In this document: piece after piece, positions 1-8,155 of the stretch
Numbering within the stretch: the first letter of the stretch is position 1
Layout of the letters: the number at the start of each line of letters is the position of its first letter
From: JAICMB01 sp963838885
GTDB taxonomy: Bacteria > Acidobacteriota > Terriglobia > Bryobacterales > Bryobacteraceae
Direction: 5' to 3'
DNA length: 64,000 bases
NCBI GenBank assembly: GCA_963838885.1
Contig: CAWITB010000006.1
Coordinates: forward strand, 62,001-126,000
Notes under the pieces: model-generated
Databases searched by the model: none
What the model was told of the DNA's origin: nothing
The model's input: the letters and a program-made list of their open reading frames with translations, nothing else
Position numbers and translations under genes: made by a program

Positions 1-1256
1 CGCACGGATTTGAGATAGAACCCCTCCGGCAGACCAAGCGACATTGACATCGTATGGATCGGGCGTCACGTTCGTGAGCTTGAACGTGAGGTCGTTCTTC
101 ATCGCGCCGAAGGCGCCTCCCATCATGGGAGCCTCCGATTTCGGCTGTAAAAATATATTCGGCGTCGCGCCGTTCAGATTGCCGTTCTCCTCGATCACAA
201 GCGGCCTGAAAGTTCCGCCGGCGGATGGAAAGTCACCTCCACGCCGTCGAGATTCGAATCCCCCACTTCGATGGGAACGCGGGCGCTGTAGCGCTGATCG
301 TCGTTCATGGAATTGCCCGATAGATAGTACGATCCCGGCGCGACGCCGCGCATCTCGAAATTGCCTTTCGCATCCACACGCGGATGAGGCTGCGCGGAAA
401 GAATCGCAAAAACGTTGCTCTCGCGCGGTATCAGCATCAGCATCACGTTCTTGAGCGACTCGTTCGGCGGGACCGGAAACGACGCGCCCTCTGATGCGCA
501 CCGTGCGCGTGCGCACCAGCGTCATCGTGATTCCCTGAAGCTGCGCCCCAGGCCGTTACATCCATCTGCGTCGCGCTTTCTGGAGTTGTCGCGCCCGGAT
601 AGTAGGTCGTCAGGTATCCTTCCTCCGCGCCCGCGTCTTGGCCGACCTTGCGCTCCGCCTGTTGCACGTATTGGCTCTGGCTGATACATTGCGCTCAGAA
701 CATACTTACCCGGTCGTAAGCCGAAAAGCCGAAATTCGCCCAAGTCGTTCGTGGAGCCCATGGCTGCCGGGCATCAATCGTTTCTTGCCCTGCATATAGG
801 TCCAACTCATCGCCTGGATCTGGACGTTTGCCAGCGGATCGCCGTCCTGGTCCAAGAACCCGTCCCGCGATCACGCCCTGCGGCGTCAGCTTAAACACAA
901 GCTCCTCGATCTTTTGTCCGTTCGCAAGCGTTAGCGTCGTGCTACGTTTCGTGTTCCCCTGCGGCGAGTAACTTTGCGTAGCGAATCCATTGCGGTCCGC
1001 GCTCAATGAGTAGCGCCCCGGGTCTACCTGATCGAGCAAGAAATGCCCCGCCGCATCCGTGGTGGTCCCATAGGCGACGCCGTCCTGTTGTCCGATCGGC
1101 CGCAGGTGCAATTGCGCCTTCTTCAGCGGCTCGCCCGTGAGCGCGTTCACAACCCTGCCCTCAATCGCGCATTTATCCTCTGGCTTGACCTCCGGCTTCG
1201 CAACTTGCCCAATAACGGGCGCGTACAGCAGCGCCAGACAACAGAGCGCTTCTCAT
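1..1256 (-). pseudogene. Carboxypeptidase-regulatory-like domain protein, multiply frameshifted, runs off the window edge
   Basis: The coherent protein can be read only by hopping between frames. An ATG at 1256 opens a signal peptide (MRSALL) and the frame changes at once. Then comes a regulatory-like domain (CAIEGRVVNALTGEPLKKAQ), then GHFLLDQVDPGRYSLSADR and a second repeat ending FRLFGLRPGKYVLSA. Breaks fall near 1240, 860, 680, 555, 470 and 205. The last readable part (PLVIEENGNLNGATPNIFL) continues past position 1. Such domains are beta-sandwiches common in secreted acidobacterial proteins. The start lies 3 bp after the stop of the molybdenum hydroxylase large subunit, so the two were probably co-transcribed. 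At least six breaks in 1.25 kb suggest decay rather than random sequencing error, although error is not excluded. Confidence 0.75.
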
Positions 1257-1259
1257 AAG

Positions 1260-3371
1260 CTACGCCACGCGTAATGGCATCGACCGTATACGCTTGCCGG
1301 ACGCGTCGAAAATAGCGTTCGCAATCGCTGGAGCGATGCCCATAATTGGCGTCTCGCCCGCTCCGGCCGACGGTACGTCCTTGGGATCGATCAGCACGCT
1401 CTCGATCTGCGCCGGCGCGTCGCTAAAACGCGGAACGCGGTACTTGGCGAGCCGCGCATTCAGAATGCGTCCGTTTTCAAAATCGATCGCTTCGAAAAGC
1501 GCTCCACCAAGGCCTTGAATGATCGCGCCCTCAACCTGATTTTTCAGGTGTTCGGGGTTGACTACCGGTCCGCAGTCGAACGCCTCGAGCACCCGTTCTA
1601 TCTTTATGGGCGCGCCCGCGGCCGGGACCGTGAGTTCCACGCAGCACGCAAAATAGCTCCCCTTCTCAAACCCGCCCGCGATGCCGAACCCCTGCCCGGC
1701 GCGCGTCTTTGATTTGCCCCAGCCGAACTTTTCGGCCGCCGTCTCGAAAACGCGGCGCAATCGCGGATCGGCGATATTCTTGAAGCGGAATGAAAGCGGC
1801 TCCATGCCGATTGCGCGCGCCAGATCGTCCATGTGGGACTCGCGCGCAAAGTGGTTCGCCGTCGCGGCTAGCCCGCGATACGATCCCTGCTTCAGCGGGT
1901 ATTTCGTAGCGTGAAACTCGGCCCGCTCGTTGGGAATATTGTACGAGCTTTTCACCGCGGATGGCCCCGAATTGTAATTGTCGAAATCCCACGCTGCGAT
2001 TGTGCCGTCCTTGCGCGCCGCCGCTCGTACGTCGATCACGCCCGCCGGACGGAAGTACGCCCAGGTCATTTCTTCTTCGCGGGTCCAGTTAAGCTTCACC
2101 GGCTTTCCGGCCGCTTTGGCCAGACGCGCCGCTTCAATCGCGGCTTCTCCGGTATGCTTGCCACCGTACGCCGCGCCGGTATCGGGCATTATGACGCGTA
2201 CGCGCTCTTTCGGAATTCCGAAGGCCTGCGCCAGTTCGTCGCGAACGCCAAAGGGGCGCTGCGTTCCCGTCCACACCGTCAGCTTGCCGTTATTCCACTC
2301 CGCGACTGCCGCGCGCGGCTCCAACGGGACATGCGCGATGTACGCGATCGTGTAGGTCGCTTCCACCTTTGCGTCGGCGCTACGAAACGCCTCGTCGTTA
2401 GCGTTCGAGCTCCCGCCATGAGCCTGACTCTTCAGATACGAAAACAGCTCGTTCGAGCCAATCTGCGGCTCCGTCCGCCAGTTCGCCTGAATAGCATCCG
2501 CCGCGACCTCCAGCTTCCGTGGATCGGCGCACGCCACGCCAATGAAATCGCCGTCGCGCACCAGCGTGATGCCCGGTATCGGCTCCGACGCCGTGTCCAC
2601 CGAAACCAGCTTCGAATTGAAAGCCGGCGGCCGTATCACCTTGCCGTACAGCATGCCCGGCCGCGTCACGTCGTAAGCGTAGCGGTGCTCGCCCGTGACC
2701 ATTTTGCGAGCGCCCACTTTCTGAACGCTGGTATCCTCGACCTTCCATTGCGCCGCCGGCGTGACCGGCTCGTCCGCCGCAATGGTCTTCGTCAGCGCCT
2801 GGCCCTTTGTCAGCTCGCCAAACGGAATGCTCTTCGACCCGTTCTCAATCCGGCCGTTTTCACAACGCAGCGCCGCGCGGTCGGCATTCCATTTTTGCGC
2901 CGCCAAGTCGAGCAGCGTCTCGCGCGCCGCCGCCGCCACGTTATGAAGCTGCGGCCCCATGGTCGGCGTGGTGCGGCTGCCGAACGTTCCCATATCGTAA
3001 GGCGTTAGATCCGTATCGCCCATTATGAGCCGGATCTGGTCTGGCGTCGTGCGCAGCTCCTCGGCCACCGCCTGCGTCAAAGATGTTCTGCTGTTCTGTC
3101 CGACCTCCACCTTACCCGTGAATACCGTGATTGAGCCGTCCTCGCCAATGTGCAGCCACGCGCCCAGATTTTCTGGGAGCGGCTCGCCGCGGAATCCGCC
3201 GCGCCGTCCGCCCGATTCCTGCGCCTCGGATTCCGGGCTCAGCGCCAAAAACAAAACAATCCCACCGCCCAGCAACTTTACGAAATCGCGGCGCCCGGGC
3301 GCGAAATGATAAGCCGGCCCGCCGCGCAGCTCATAGCGTTCAAGTTCGATTTCGTCGAACGTCTCAGGCAT
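1260..3371 (-). CDS. Xanthine dehydrogenase-family molybdopterin-binding large subunit (IorB-like), Tat-exported
   Basis: 703 aa from the ATG at 3371, which overlaps the end of the upstream small-subunit gene by 8 bp; the reading frame is open further upstream but that part is antisense filler. A twin-arginine signal is seen at residues 27-32 (RRDFVK) followed by a hydrophobic stretch, so the enzyme should be exported folded. The body matches molybdenum hydroxylase large subunits of the isoquinoline 1-oxidoreductase beta type, with the C-terminal GAGETP motif carrying the glutamate expected to act as catalytic base. It should bind the molybdenum cofactor and pair with the adjacent 2Fe-2S subunit to oxidise an aldehyde or N-heterocycle. 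The substrate cannot be told from the sequence. No FAD subunit is adjacent, as is usual for periplasmic two-subunit members. Confidence 0.92.
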   Translation of the reverse strand: MPETFDEIELERYELRGGPAYHFAPGRRDFVKLLGGGIVLFLALSPESEAQESGGRRGGFRGEPLPENLGAWLHIGEDGSITVFTGKVEVGQNSRTSLTQAVAEELRTTPDQIRLIMGDTDLTPYDMGTFGSRTTPTMGPQLHNVAAAARETLLDLAAQKWNADRAALRCENGRIENGSKSIPFGELTKGQALTKTIAADEPVTPAAQWKVEDTSVQKVGARKMVTGEHRYAYDVTRPGMLYGKVIRPPAFNSKLVSVDTASEPIPGITLVRDGDFIGVACADPRKLEVAADAIQANWRTEPQIGSNELFSYLKSQAHGGSSNANDEAFRSADAKVEATYTIAYIAHVPLEPRAAVAEWNNGKLTVWTGTQRPFGVRDELAQAFGIPKERVRVIMPDTGAAYGGKHTGEAAIEAARLAKAAGKPVKLNWTREEEMTWAYFRPAGVIDVRAAARKDGTIAAWDFDNYNSGPSAVKSSYNIPNERAEFHATKYPLKQGSYRGLAATANHFARESHMDDLARAIGMEPLSFRFKNIADPRLRRVFETAAEKFGWGKSKTRAGQGFGIAGGFEKGSYFACCVELTVPAAGAPIKIERVLEAFDCGPVVNPEHLKNQVEGAIIQGLGGALFEAIDFENGRILNARLAKYRVPRFSDAPAQIESVLIDPKDVPSAGAGETPIMGIAPAIANAIFDASGKRIRSMPLRVA

Positions 3372-3834
3372 GATGTCCTCCGCTTGTCGTCCGGGCCGCC
3401 ATGCGCACCGCCGCAACGATACGCGGATAGGTCCCGCAACGGCAGATGTGTCCCTCCAGACCGCGCGCGATATCGGACTCCTGCGGGTCCGGATTCTTGC
3501 GTAATAAGGCCACGCTCTCCACGATCATGCCGGGCGTGCAATAGCCGCACTGCATGGCGTCGGCTTCGATGAAGGCTTGCTGCACGGGATGCAAACGCCC
3601 GTTTTCAGCGATGCCTTCAATGGTCGTGATGCGCTTGCCCGCGGCCTTGCTCAAGGGCGTGATGCAGGAGCGAATAGGCGCGCCATCCAGCAGCACCGTG
3701 CAGGCGCGGCAGGCGCCTTCGCCGCACCCGTATTTCGTTCCGGTGAGATCGAGTTCATCGCGAAGAACGTAAAGCAGCGGCCGCTCGGGATCGCTCTGGA
3801 CCCGCCGTCGTTCGCCGTTCACTAACAGTTCCAT
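3364..3834 (-). CDS. (2Fe-2S)-binding small subunit of a molybdenum hydroxylase (IorA/CoxS-like)
   Basis: 156 aa, normal length for the family. The N-terminal plant-type ferredoxin cluster is seen as CGEGACRACTVLLDG near residues 38-52. The C-terminal cluster has CGYCTPGMI near 98-106 and CRCGTY near 130-135. Together these coordinate two 2Fe-2S centres that take electrons from the molybdenum site of the large subunit encoded immediately downstream. The 8-bp overlap (ATGCCTGA) suggests translational coupling. The small subunit has no signal peptide of its own, so it is probably carried across by the Tat signal of its partner, as in related periplasmic enzymes. Confidence 0.95.
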   Translation of the reverse strand: MELLVNGERRRVQSDPERPLLYVLRDELDLTGTKYGCGEGACRACTVLLDGAPIRSCITPLSKAAGKRITTIEGIAENGRLHPVQQAFIEADAMQCGYCTPGMIVESVALLRKNPDPQESDIARGLEGHICRCGTYPRIVAAVRMAARTTSGGHHA

Positions 3835-3893
3835 TCTTTAATTGTACGGCTGCTGGAAGGGCCTTTCGTGCGACCATTAAAGCGGAAGGAAAC

Positions 3894-4289
3894 GTGGATA
3901 AAATCGACAAACCGGACCAGGAATGGAAGCGGCAATTGACGCCCCAGCAGTACCACGTCACCCGCGAGAAAGGCACCGAGCCGGCCTTCACTGGCAAGTA
4001 CTGCGACAATCACGAATCCGGAGTGTACAAATGCGTTTGCTGCGGAAACCCGCTCTTCGATTCAGGCGCCAAATTCGAATCCGGAAGCGGCTGGCCCAGC
4101 TTCTATGCGCCCAAGTCGGACGACGCCGTCCAGGCTGAACAGGACAACTCCTACGGAATGCGGCGCATCGAAGTCGTGTGCAGCCGCTGCAACGCGCACT
4201 TGGGGCATCTCTTTCCCGACGGCCCCCGTCCCACCGGATTGCGTTATTGCATGAATTCCGCCTCGCTCGATTTTGAGAAAAGGTCATAA
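3894..4289 (+). CDS. msrB: Peptide-methionine (R)-S-oxide reductase MsrB
   Basis: 131 aa, beginning at GTG 3894 behind a GGAAGGA ribosome site at 3884-3890, a rather short spacing. The zinc-binding CxxC pairs are visible (CVCCGNPLF and CSRCNAHLG), with the substrate motif SGSGWPSF and the catalytic cysteine in RYCMNSASL near the C-terminus. It reduces methionine-R-sulfoxide in proteins using thioredoxin and should be cytoplasmic, as no signal peptide is present. It is divergent from the molybdenum hydroxylase genes; the 59-bp gap must hold both promoters. Confidence 0.96.
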   Translation: MDKIDKPDQEWKRQLTPQQYHVTREKGTEPAFTGKYCDNHESGVYKCVCCGNPLFDSGAKFESGSGWPSFYAPKSDDAVQAEQDNSYGMRRIEVVCSRCNAHLGHLFPDGPRPTGLRYCMNSASLDFEKRS

Positions 4290-4411
4290 GCGGCTACTTG
4301 CGGGTACGCTCGCCCATTTAGCGAACCGGTACCGGTACCTTAGCCCCTTCCCGCCTGAATATAAAAGGGAAACAATGGATGCTGTTGGAGCTTCTTACCT
4401 TAGGGGGGCTG

Positions 4412-4978
4412 ATGCGTTTATTGGTCGGGGCTGTTCTCTTGGCAGGCAGCGGCGCTATCGCGTCGACCATAACCGTCGACCAGACAATTACTTATCAATT
4501 CGCCAACCCAGCGTGGGCCAACCCTCAAGAAGCGCCGAATGCGGACTTCTACGACGGCACTTACACGGCCGATCTGGCTGAAGTGAACTCGTACATTCCA
4601 TACCTCACCTTCCAGGTCACTGGCACGAATGGCGAGACATATGGGGCTGGAATGAATCCCACAGGGTTCAATTCGAAATTCCTGATCGGATCTTATCTGC
4701 CGATGACGCCCTTTGAGCCGTTCTATTTCACGATTGGTGATGGGGAGCCGGGCATCCCGACCGATGTTTCGTTGAACGACGCTTTCTTCGGGGCCGTGCC
4801 GGTCGATCCGCCGCTTCCTTCAGCCCTTACCGTGCCCGAGCCGTCCACGCTGCCGCTGACGCTTTTGGCGCTGGTTGCGACCGCTTCGATTCTCTGCTGG
4901 CGGAAGGTACGATTCCGTTCATCCGCAGGTATTCGACGATTTGGCCGTAGTGATCGGAGGCGTGCCACACAGCTGTGA
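4412..4978 (+). CDS. PEP-CTERM sorting-domain protein with abnormal C-terminal extension
   Basis: About 188 aa from the ATG at 4412, preceded by an AGGGGGG ribosome site; an in-frame ATG at 4379 is the alternative. It starts with a signal peptide (MRLLVGAVLLAGSGAIAS). The C-terminus carries a PEP-CTERM signal: VPEPST, a hydrophobic helix (LPLTLLALVATASI), then LCWRK. Such proteins are cut by exosortase and anchored or released at the surface. The middle is unrecognised. The frame continues some 25 residues past the usual end, through sequence antisense to a DinB pseudogene, so the original stop codon seems to have been lost in a deletion near 4905. Confidence 0.8.
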   Translation: MRLLVGAVLLAGSGAIASTITVDQTITYQFANPAWANPQEAPNADFYDGTYTADLAEVNSYIPYLTFQVTGTNGETYGAGMNPTGFNSKFLIGSYLPMTPFEPFYFTIGDGEPGIPTDVSLNDAFFGAVPVDPPLPSALTVPEPSTLPLTLLALVATASILCWRKVRFRSSAGIRRFGRSDRRRATQL

Positions 4979-5400
4979 CAAAGAGCCCGATCTTCGTGCT
5001 CGGAGCGGCGTAGGGGCCGTCGCGCGCTCTCTAGCGCGTTTGCCGCATTGATGCTCGCCCGGATCTTGTCGGCATATTCAAACGAGCTTTGCAGGTAAGG
5101 CACTAGCTCCGCTTCGGGGTCCACCGTCAGCGCAATCGGCGGGCGGCTGCTTGCCCTCGATTTCGTTCAAAATGCGAAATTGACGCAGGCTGCGTGTTAA
5201 TGTGTTCGGCGAACGTACGGACGCCCGCGAATGCGCCCTGCGTAGGCGCTAAGGCGTATTTGGCGGCCGACATGGCCTGCGCGCCGCAATGGCATCGGCT
5301 CCGATCGTCCCGTTCTTTTCCTGGGCCCGGCACATGTTTGTCGCTGCCAGGATTGTCCGGTTGACTCGAATAAACTGAACCGCGATTTCCGGGCACTCGA
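4905..5400 (-). pseudogene. DinB-family protein, decayed
   Basis: Read on the minus strand across frames, this gives a DinB-like four-helix-bundle protein: KYALAPTQGAFAGVRTFAEH, then ACVNFAFWNEIEGKQPPADC, LVPYLQSSFEYADKIRASI, GLFVTAVWHASDHYGQIVEY, and LRMNGIVPSAS. The metal-binding histidine region (HASDHYGQ) and the family's usual C-terminal ending (GIVPPAS) are both recognisable. At least three frame changes break it, near 5190, 5120 and 5010. Its stop codon is gone and the frame runs into the antisense of the PEP-CTERM gene. It is almost certainly not expressed as a working protein. The N-terminal part upstream of about 5380 is unclear. Confidence 0.75.
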
Positions 5401-5742
5401 ATCGGCGTAGGCGCCCGATTGCCGATCATATTGAAGCATGCCACGGCTTGAAGCATGCCACGGCTCGATCCTCCGTATTCGCCGTTCTGCACCAGCGTCA
5501 TCCAATGTAGGAGGGAACAAATGATACTTTCGATCGCTCGTTCCGAAGTAGCCGAAGCCTCCCACGCCAGTTTGTTCCTTCGGCATCATAAAAGATCTTG
5601 CCAAAGCCTTGCCAAACCAGAGCTTGTCTTGCTCAAGCTGCCAGGGGCCGATCCGCTCTTGATGTGCACTCCTCGGACGTACGCGTTTTTCGGCTCTCCC
5701 CGGGCGAGCCGCTGCGCATCCGATTTTCGGACCGCTCCTCAA
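5401..5742 (-). pseudogene. Decayed fragment of a propeller-like hypothetical protein
   Basis: The minus strand holds short coherent pieces such as LEQDKLWFGK, GGFGYFGTSDRKYHLF and MLQYDRQSGAY. They look like blades of a propeller-type protein of the kind found in Acidobacteriota, but the frames are broken and no domain can be named with confidence. A perfect tandem 17-bp duplication lies inside it at 5431-5464. The piece sits between the DinB remnant and another broken gene, so the whole block 4905-6477 looks like a decaying region. Confidence 0.35.
5431..5464. repeat. Perfect tandem duplication of a 17-bp unit
   Basis: The unit TTGAAGCATGCCACGGC occurs twice in direct succession (5431-5447 and 5448-5464). 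Seventeen is not a multiple of three, so the duplication itself adds a frameshift to the minus-strand remnant containing it. It contains GCATGC, a short palindrome. Replication slippage is the simplest origin. Confidence 0.95.
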
Positions 5743-5757
5743 TTCATACCGCTCCGG

Positions 5758-6477
5758 CTATCCCGTTCTGACCAGCTTGAATGATCCCGAAGGCGCGAAG
5801 CGAACCGAGTGAAACGGTTCCGGTTCGATGTACAGAACGGCCTCTCGCTCGATGCTCACCGTTCCTTCCTAGATCCTGACTCGGCGAGACCATTGTTGCG
5901 ATTCGTTGGTGTTCAATACCTGAAATTCCGGATCGTGTCCCGGATCGACTCGAGCGGCGACCAGCCGTTGAGTATCGCTGCCGACGAAGACCGCCCATCC
6001 CGGTCCGCAAAAACACGGTACATTGCCACGGGCTGATAGGAAAACTGTGCGACCAGACTTTTCGCCCGCACATTGTAAACCCATTTCTGGTTCGCATAGC
6101 GCTCGCATTTGCCGTCCTTGCAAGAAATGATCGCATCGGTTGCGGTGACGCGCTCAATTCGCGCGCGGCAATCCTGAAAACCGGGCTTTAGTTCCCAGCA
6201 AATAACCCGCTCGGGGCGCGCGTTTTCTTGAAGGAACAAGCCTATCCTTCGCTTTGCGCTCCAGATCTACTGCGGTTGCAAGATCGCAAGCTTCGCCGGA
6301 GTTCCGATCGCGAGGACCAGGTCGAGTTCCGCCGTAACGCCGTTCGCTGCAATACGGCAAAATGCGTCAACGTTTTGTCCGCATGTTCCAAAGCTCCGAA
6401 GATCGCCGTATCCGCCGGCGCAGTCGCTCGCAGAAGCGGATCCATAACAACATAACGAGCACTGGCGTTCGCCGCAT
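5758..6477 (-). pseudogene. Broken secreted hypothetical protein
   Basis: Starting from the ATG at 6477 (MRRTPVLVMLL, a signal-peptide-like start), a coherent protein can be followed by changing frame several times. Its pieces are RATAPADTAIFGALEHADKT, NGVTAELDLVLAIGTPAKLA, ENARPERVICWELKPGFQDC, ERVTATDAIISCKDGKCERY, VFVGSDTQRLVAARVDPGHD, and EREAVLYIEPEPFHSVRFA ending KLVRTG with a stop at 5758. I do not recognise the family. The start is only 8 bp from the divergent Uma2 gene. At least four breaks over 720 bp point to a pseudogene, while the long conserved-looking pieces suggest the decay is recent. Confidence 0.6.
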
Positions 6478-6485
6478 AATGAAGT

Positions 6486-7007
6486 ATGGCCACAAAGACG
6501 CTAATCTCCGTCGAACAATACCTGAGCATGTCTTTTGACGGCCCCGACCAGGAATACGTCGACGGCGAAATTGTGGAGAGAAACGTGGGAGAATCGCTGC
6601 ACTCATGGCTGCAAGGATGGATTTACGAATTGCTTCGCGAGCAGGCCAAACCTCATGCGGCGAAAGTCCGCATCGAGCTCCGGGTGCGCACCCGTGAGAC
6701 GCGCTTCCGCGTTCCCGATATCGCTATCTGGCGCGCTTCCGACGATCTCGTCCGCGGCTATGCGCGAATCCCGCCCTTCCTCGCGGTCGAGATTCTGTCG
6801 CCCGACGATCGCATGTCCCGTGTGGCAGCCAAGATACAGGAGTACTTCCAGTGGGGCGTGGAGTGGGTCTGGATCGTCGATCCCGACGAGCGGGTCGGAC
6901 TCGTGTATTCGAAGCAAAACCCTCTCGGGGAATCCCTTGCCGTCCTGCGCACGGAAAATCCTATTATAGAAATTCCACTCGAAACAGCCTTGAATCCGCG
7001 AGACTGA
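6486..7007 (+). CDS. Uma2-family putative endonuclease (DUF820)
   Basis: 173 aa, full length for the family. The core of the PD-(D/E)XK-like fold is visible: a VRIELRVRT strand, FRVPDIAIW, the conserved VEILSPDD segment, then KIQEYFQWGVEWVWIVDP. These proteins are widespread in Cyanobacteria, Chloroflexi and Acidobacteriota, are often present in many copies, and have no firmly established role; a nuclease function is predicted from the fold. No toxin-antitoxin partner is visible beside it. It is divergent from a broken gene with only 8 bp between the starts. Confidence 0.9.
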   Translation: MATKTLISVEQYLSMSFDGPDQEYVDGEIVERNVGESLHSWLQGWIYELLREQAKPHAAKVRIELRVRTRETRFRVPDIAIWRASDDLVRGYARIPPFLAVEILSPDDRMSRVAAKIQEYFQWGVEWVWIVDPDERVGLVYSKQNPLGESLAVLRTENPIIEIPLETALNPRD

Positions 7008-7236
7008 ACGCTGCGCGAAGCTAAACGGACCCGCCGGGTGCGACCCGAAATCTCTCAACCGCCGACCGCCTGGCCGTCATGCAATGCTTAGGCGCGAGAA
7101 AGTTGCAATTACCACGGGCGCTGAATTAGTACTGTCGCGGTCGTCAAAAAAAACCACGACATAGGCGGCGGCATGTCAATATGGCGGAGATGAATTGGCC
7201 TCACCGCGCGCTTTCGTTGTACACTACACTTCATAT

Positions 7237-8001
7237 ATGAAACTCCGCTTCAGCGCCCTTGCGTTTAGTATTTGCATTCTGTCGGCCCAGACGCCGGATC
7301 TCAGCGGCGTGTGGAAGGCGAACCCGGAAAAAAGCAAGGTTCAAGGGCAGCCGCCCGCGAACATGGTCATGATTATCGAGCAGAAGGACTCGCGCATCGC
7401 CGGAACTGTCGGCACAACGGGGATGCACGGCGAGGAACGTTCTTCCTTCACGTTTAACACTCAGCGCCCTGGCATTAACAGCGTTCGCGGCGTGCCGATG
7501 CGGACCAAGGCGGCGTGGGAAGGCAATACGCTGATGGTGGACGAGCGGGTCGCGGGCGCGCACCCGGCCGAGATTCACGATAAGTACACGCTATCGCCGG
7601 ATGGCAACACGCTGACCGTGGATTCCACGCGCTCGATGAACGGAAGAGAGATGGCGTCCACGCTCGTGTTCGATAAACAGCCGGAATCGGCGGCCGCGGC
7701 GTTGCATAAGCCCGAGCAGACCGCGGGTGAAAAATATAAGAACGTCACGACCGTCATGAAGGAGATGCCGGCCTCGGAATTTATCGACACCATGCGCTAC
7801 TTCACGTTCTCCCTGGGCGTGGATTGCCAGTTCTGCCATGCGCAGGATTTCGCCTCGGACGAGAAGCGCACCAAGGGCACGGCTCGAATGATGATTGCAA
7901 TGACGCACAATATCAACGAGGCCAACTTCAAGGGCCGTGCGGAAGTGCGCTGCTTCACGTGTCATCAGGGCCATCAACAGCCCGTGCGCGTTCCGGAGTA
8001 G
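7237..8001 (+). CDS. Secreted c-type cytochrome-like protein with two CXXCH motifs
   Basis: 254 aa from the ATG at 7237; the frame is open to a TTG at 7195, but only the ATG places the signal peptide (MKLRFSALAFSICILSAQ) at the N-terminus. The N-terminal half (DLSGVWKANPEKSK and later strands) looks like a small beta-barrel of the lipocalin/DUF1579 sort. The C-terminal third has two heme-c attachment sites, CQFCH and CFTCH, with the spacing of the photosynthetic-reaction-centre-cytochrome-like family of Acidobacteriota. It should be periplasmic and bind two hemes; the electron partner is unknown. A scrap of a second copy of its 3' end lies at 8126-8155. Confidence 0.85.
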   Translation: MKLRFSALAFSICILSAQTPDLSGVWKANPEKSKVQGQPPANMVMIIEQKDSRIAGTVGTTGMHGEERSSFTFNTQRPGINSVRGVPMRTKAAWEGNTLMVDERVAGAHPAEIHDKYTLSPDGNTLTVDSTRSMNGREMASTLVFDKQPESAAAALHKPEQTAGEKYKNVTTVMKEMPASEFIDTMRYFTFSLGVDCQFCHAQDFASDEKRTKGTARMMIAMTHNINEANFKGRAEVRCFTCHQGHQQPVRVPE

Positions 8002-8018
8002 GGGTCAGCCACGCCAAC

Positions 8019-8042
8019 GCCGCCGTACGGGACAACGGCGGC
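8019..8042. other. GC-rich inverted repeat after the cytochrome gene
   Basis: A perfect 8-bp stem (GCCGCCGT / ACGGCGGC) with an 8-nt loop lies 18 bp after the cytochrome stop codon. No T-run follows on the plus strand, so it is not a classical intrinsic terminator, but it could stabilise the 3' end of the message. Confidence 0.45.
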
Positions 8043-8125
8043 CAAACCCCACTCGGTCTTTCCCGCGCTGCCGGAAGGCCGCACTGAGCCAATGTTGCTA
8101 ACGCGAGGCGCACGACGATAGGCGG

Positions 8126-8155
8126 CGTCAGCAACCCGTGCCCGTTCCGGAGTAA
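8126..8155 (+). repeat. Remnant copy of the cytochrome gene 3' end
   Basis: The plus strand reads RQQPVPVPE-stop, nearly identical to the ending of the cytochrome at 7972-8001 (HQQPVRVPE-stop). About 24 of the last 29 bases match. No second heme motif is recognisable upstream. This suggests a tandem paralogue that was deleted except for its tail. The last codons of the convergent amine oxidase gene now lie in this remnant. Confidence 0.6.

Noticed and set aside
1911..3008. 365-codon plus-strand open frame
   Set aside because: It lies wholly antisense to the molybdenum hydroxylase large subunit, is arginine-rich and matches no family.
4321..4345. Palindromic repeat ACCGGTACCGGTACC before the PEP-CTERM gene
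   Set aside because: Too short and isolated to call an operator or attachment site.
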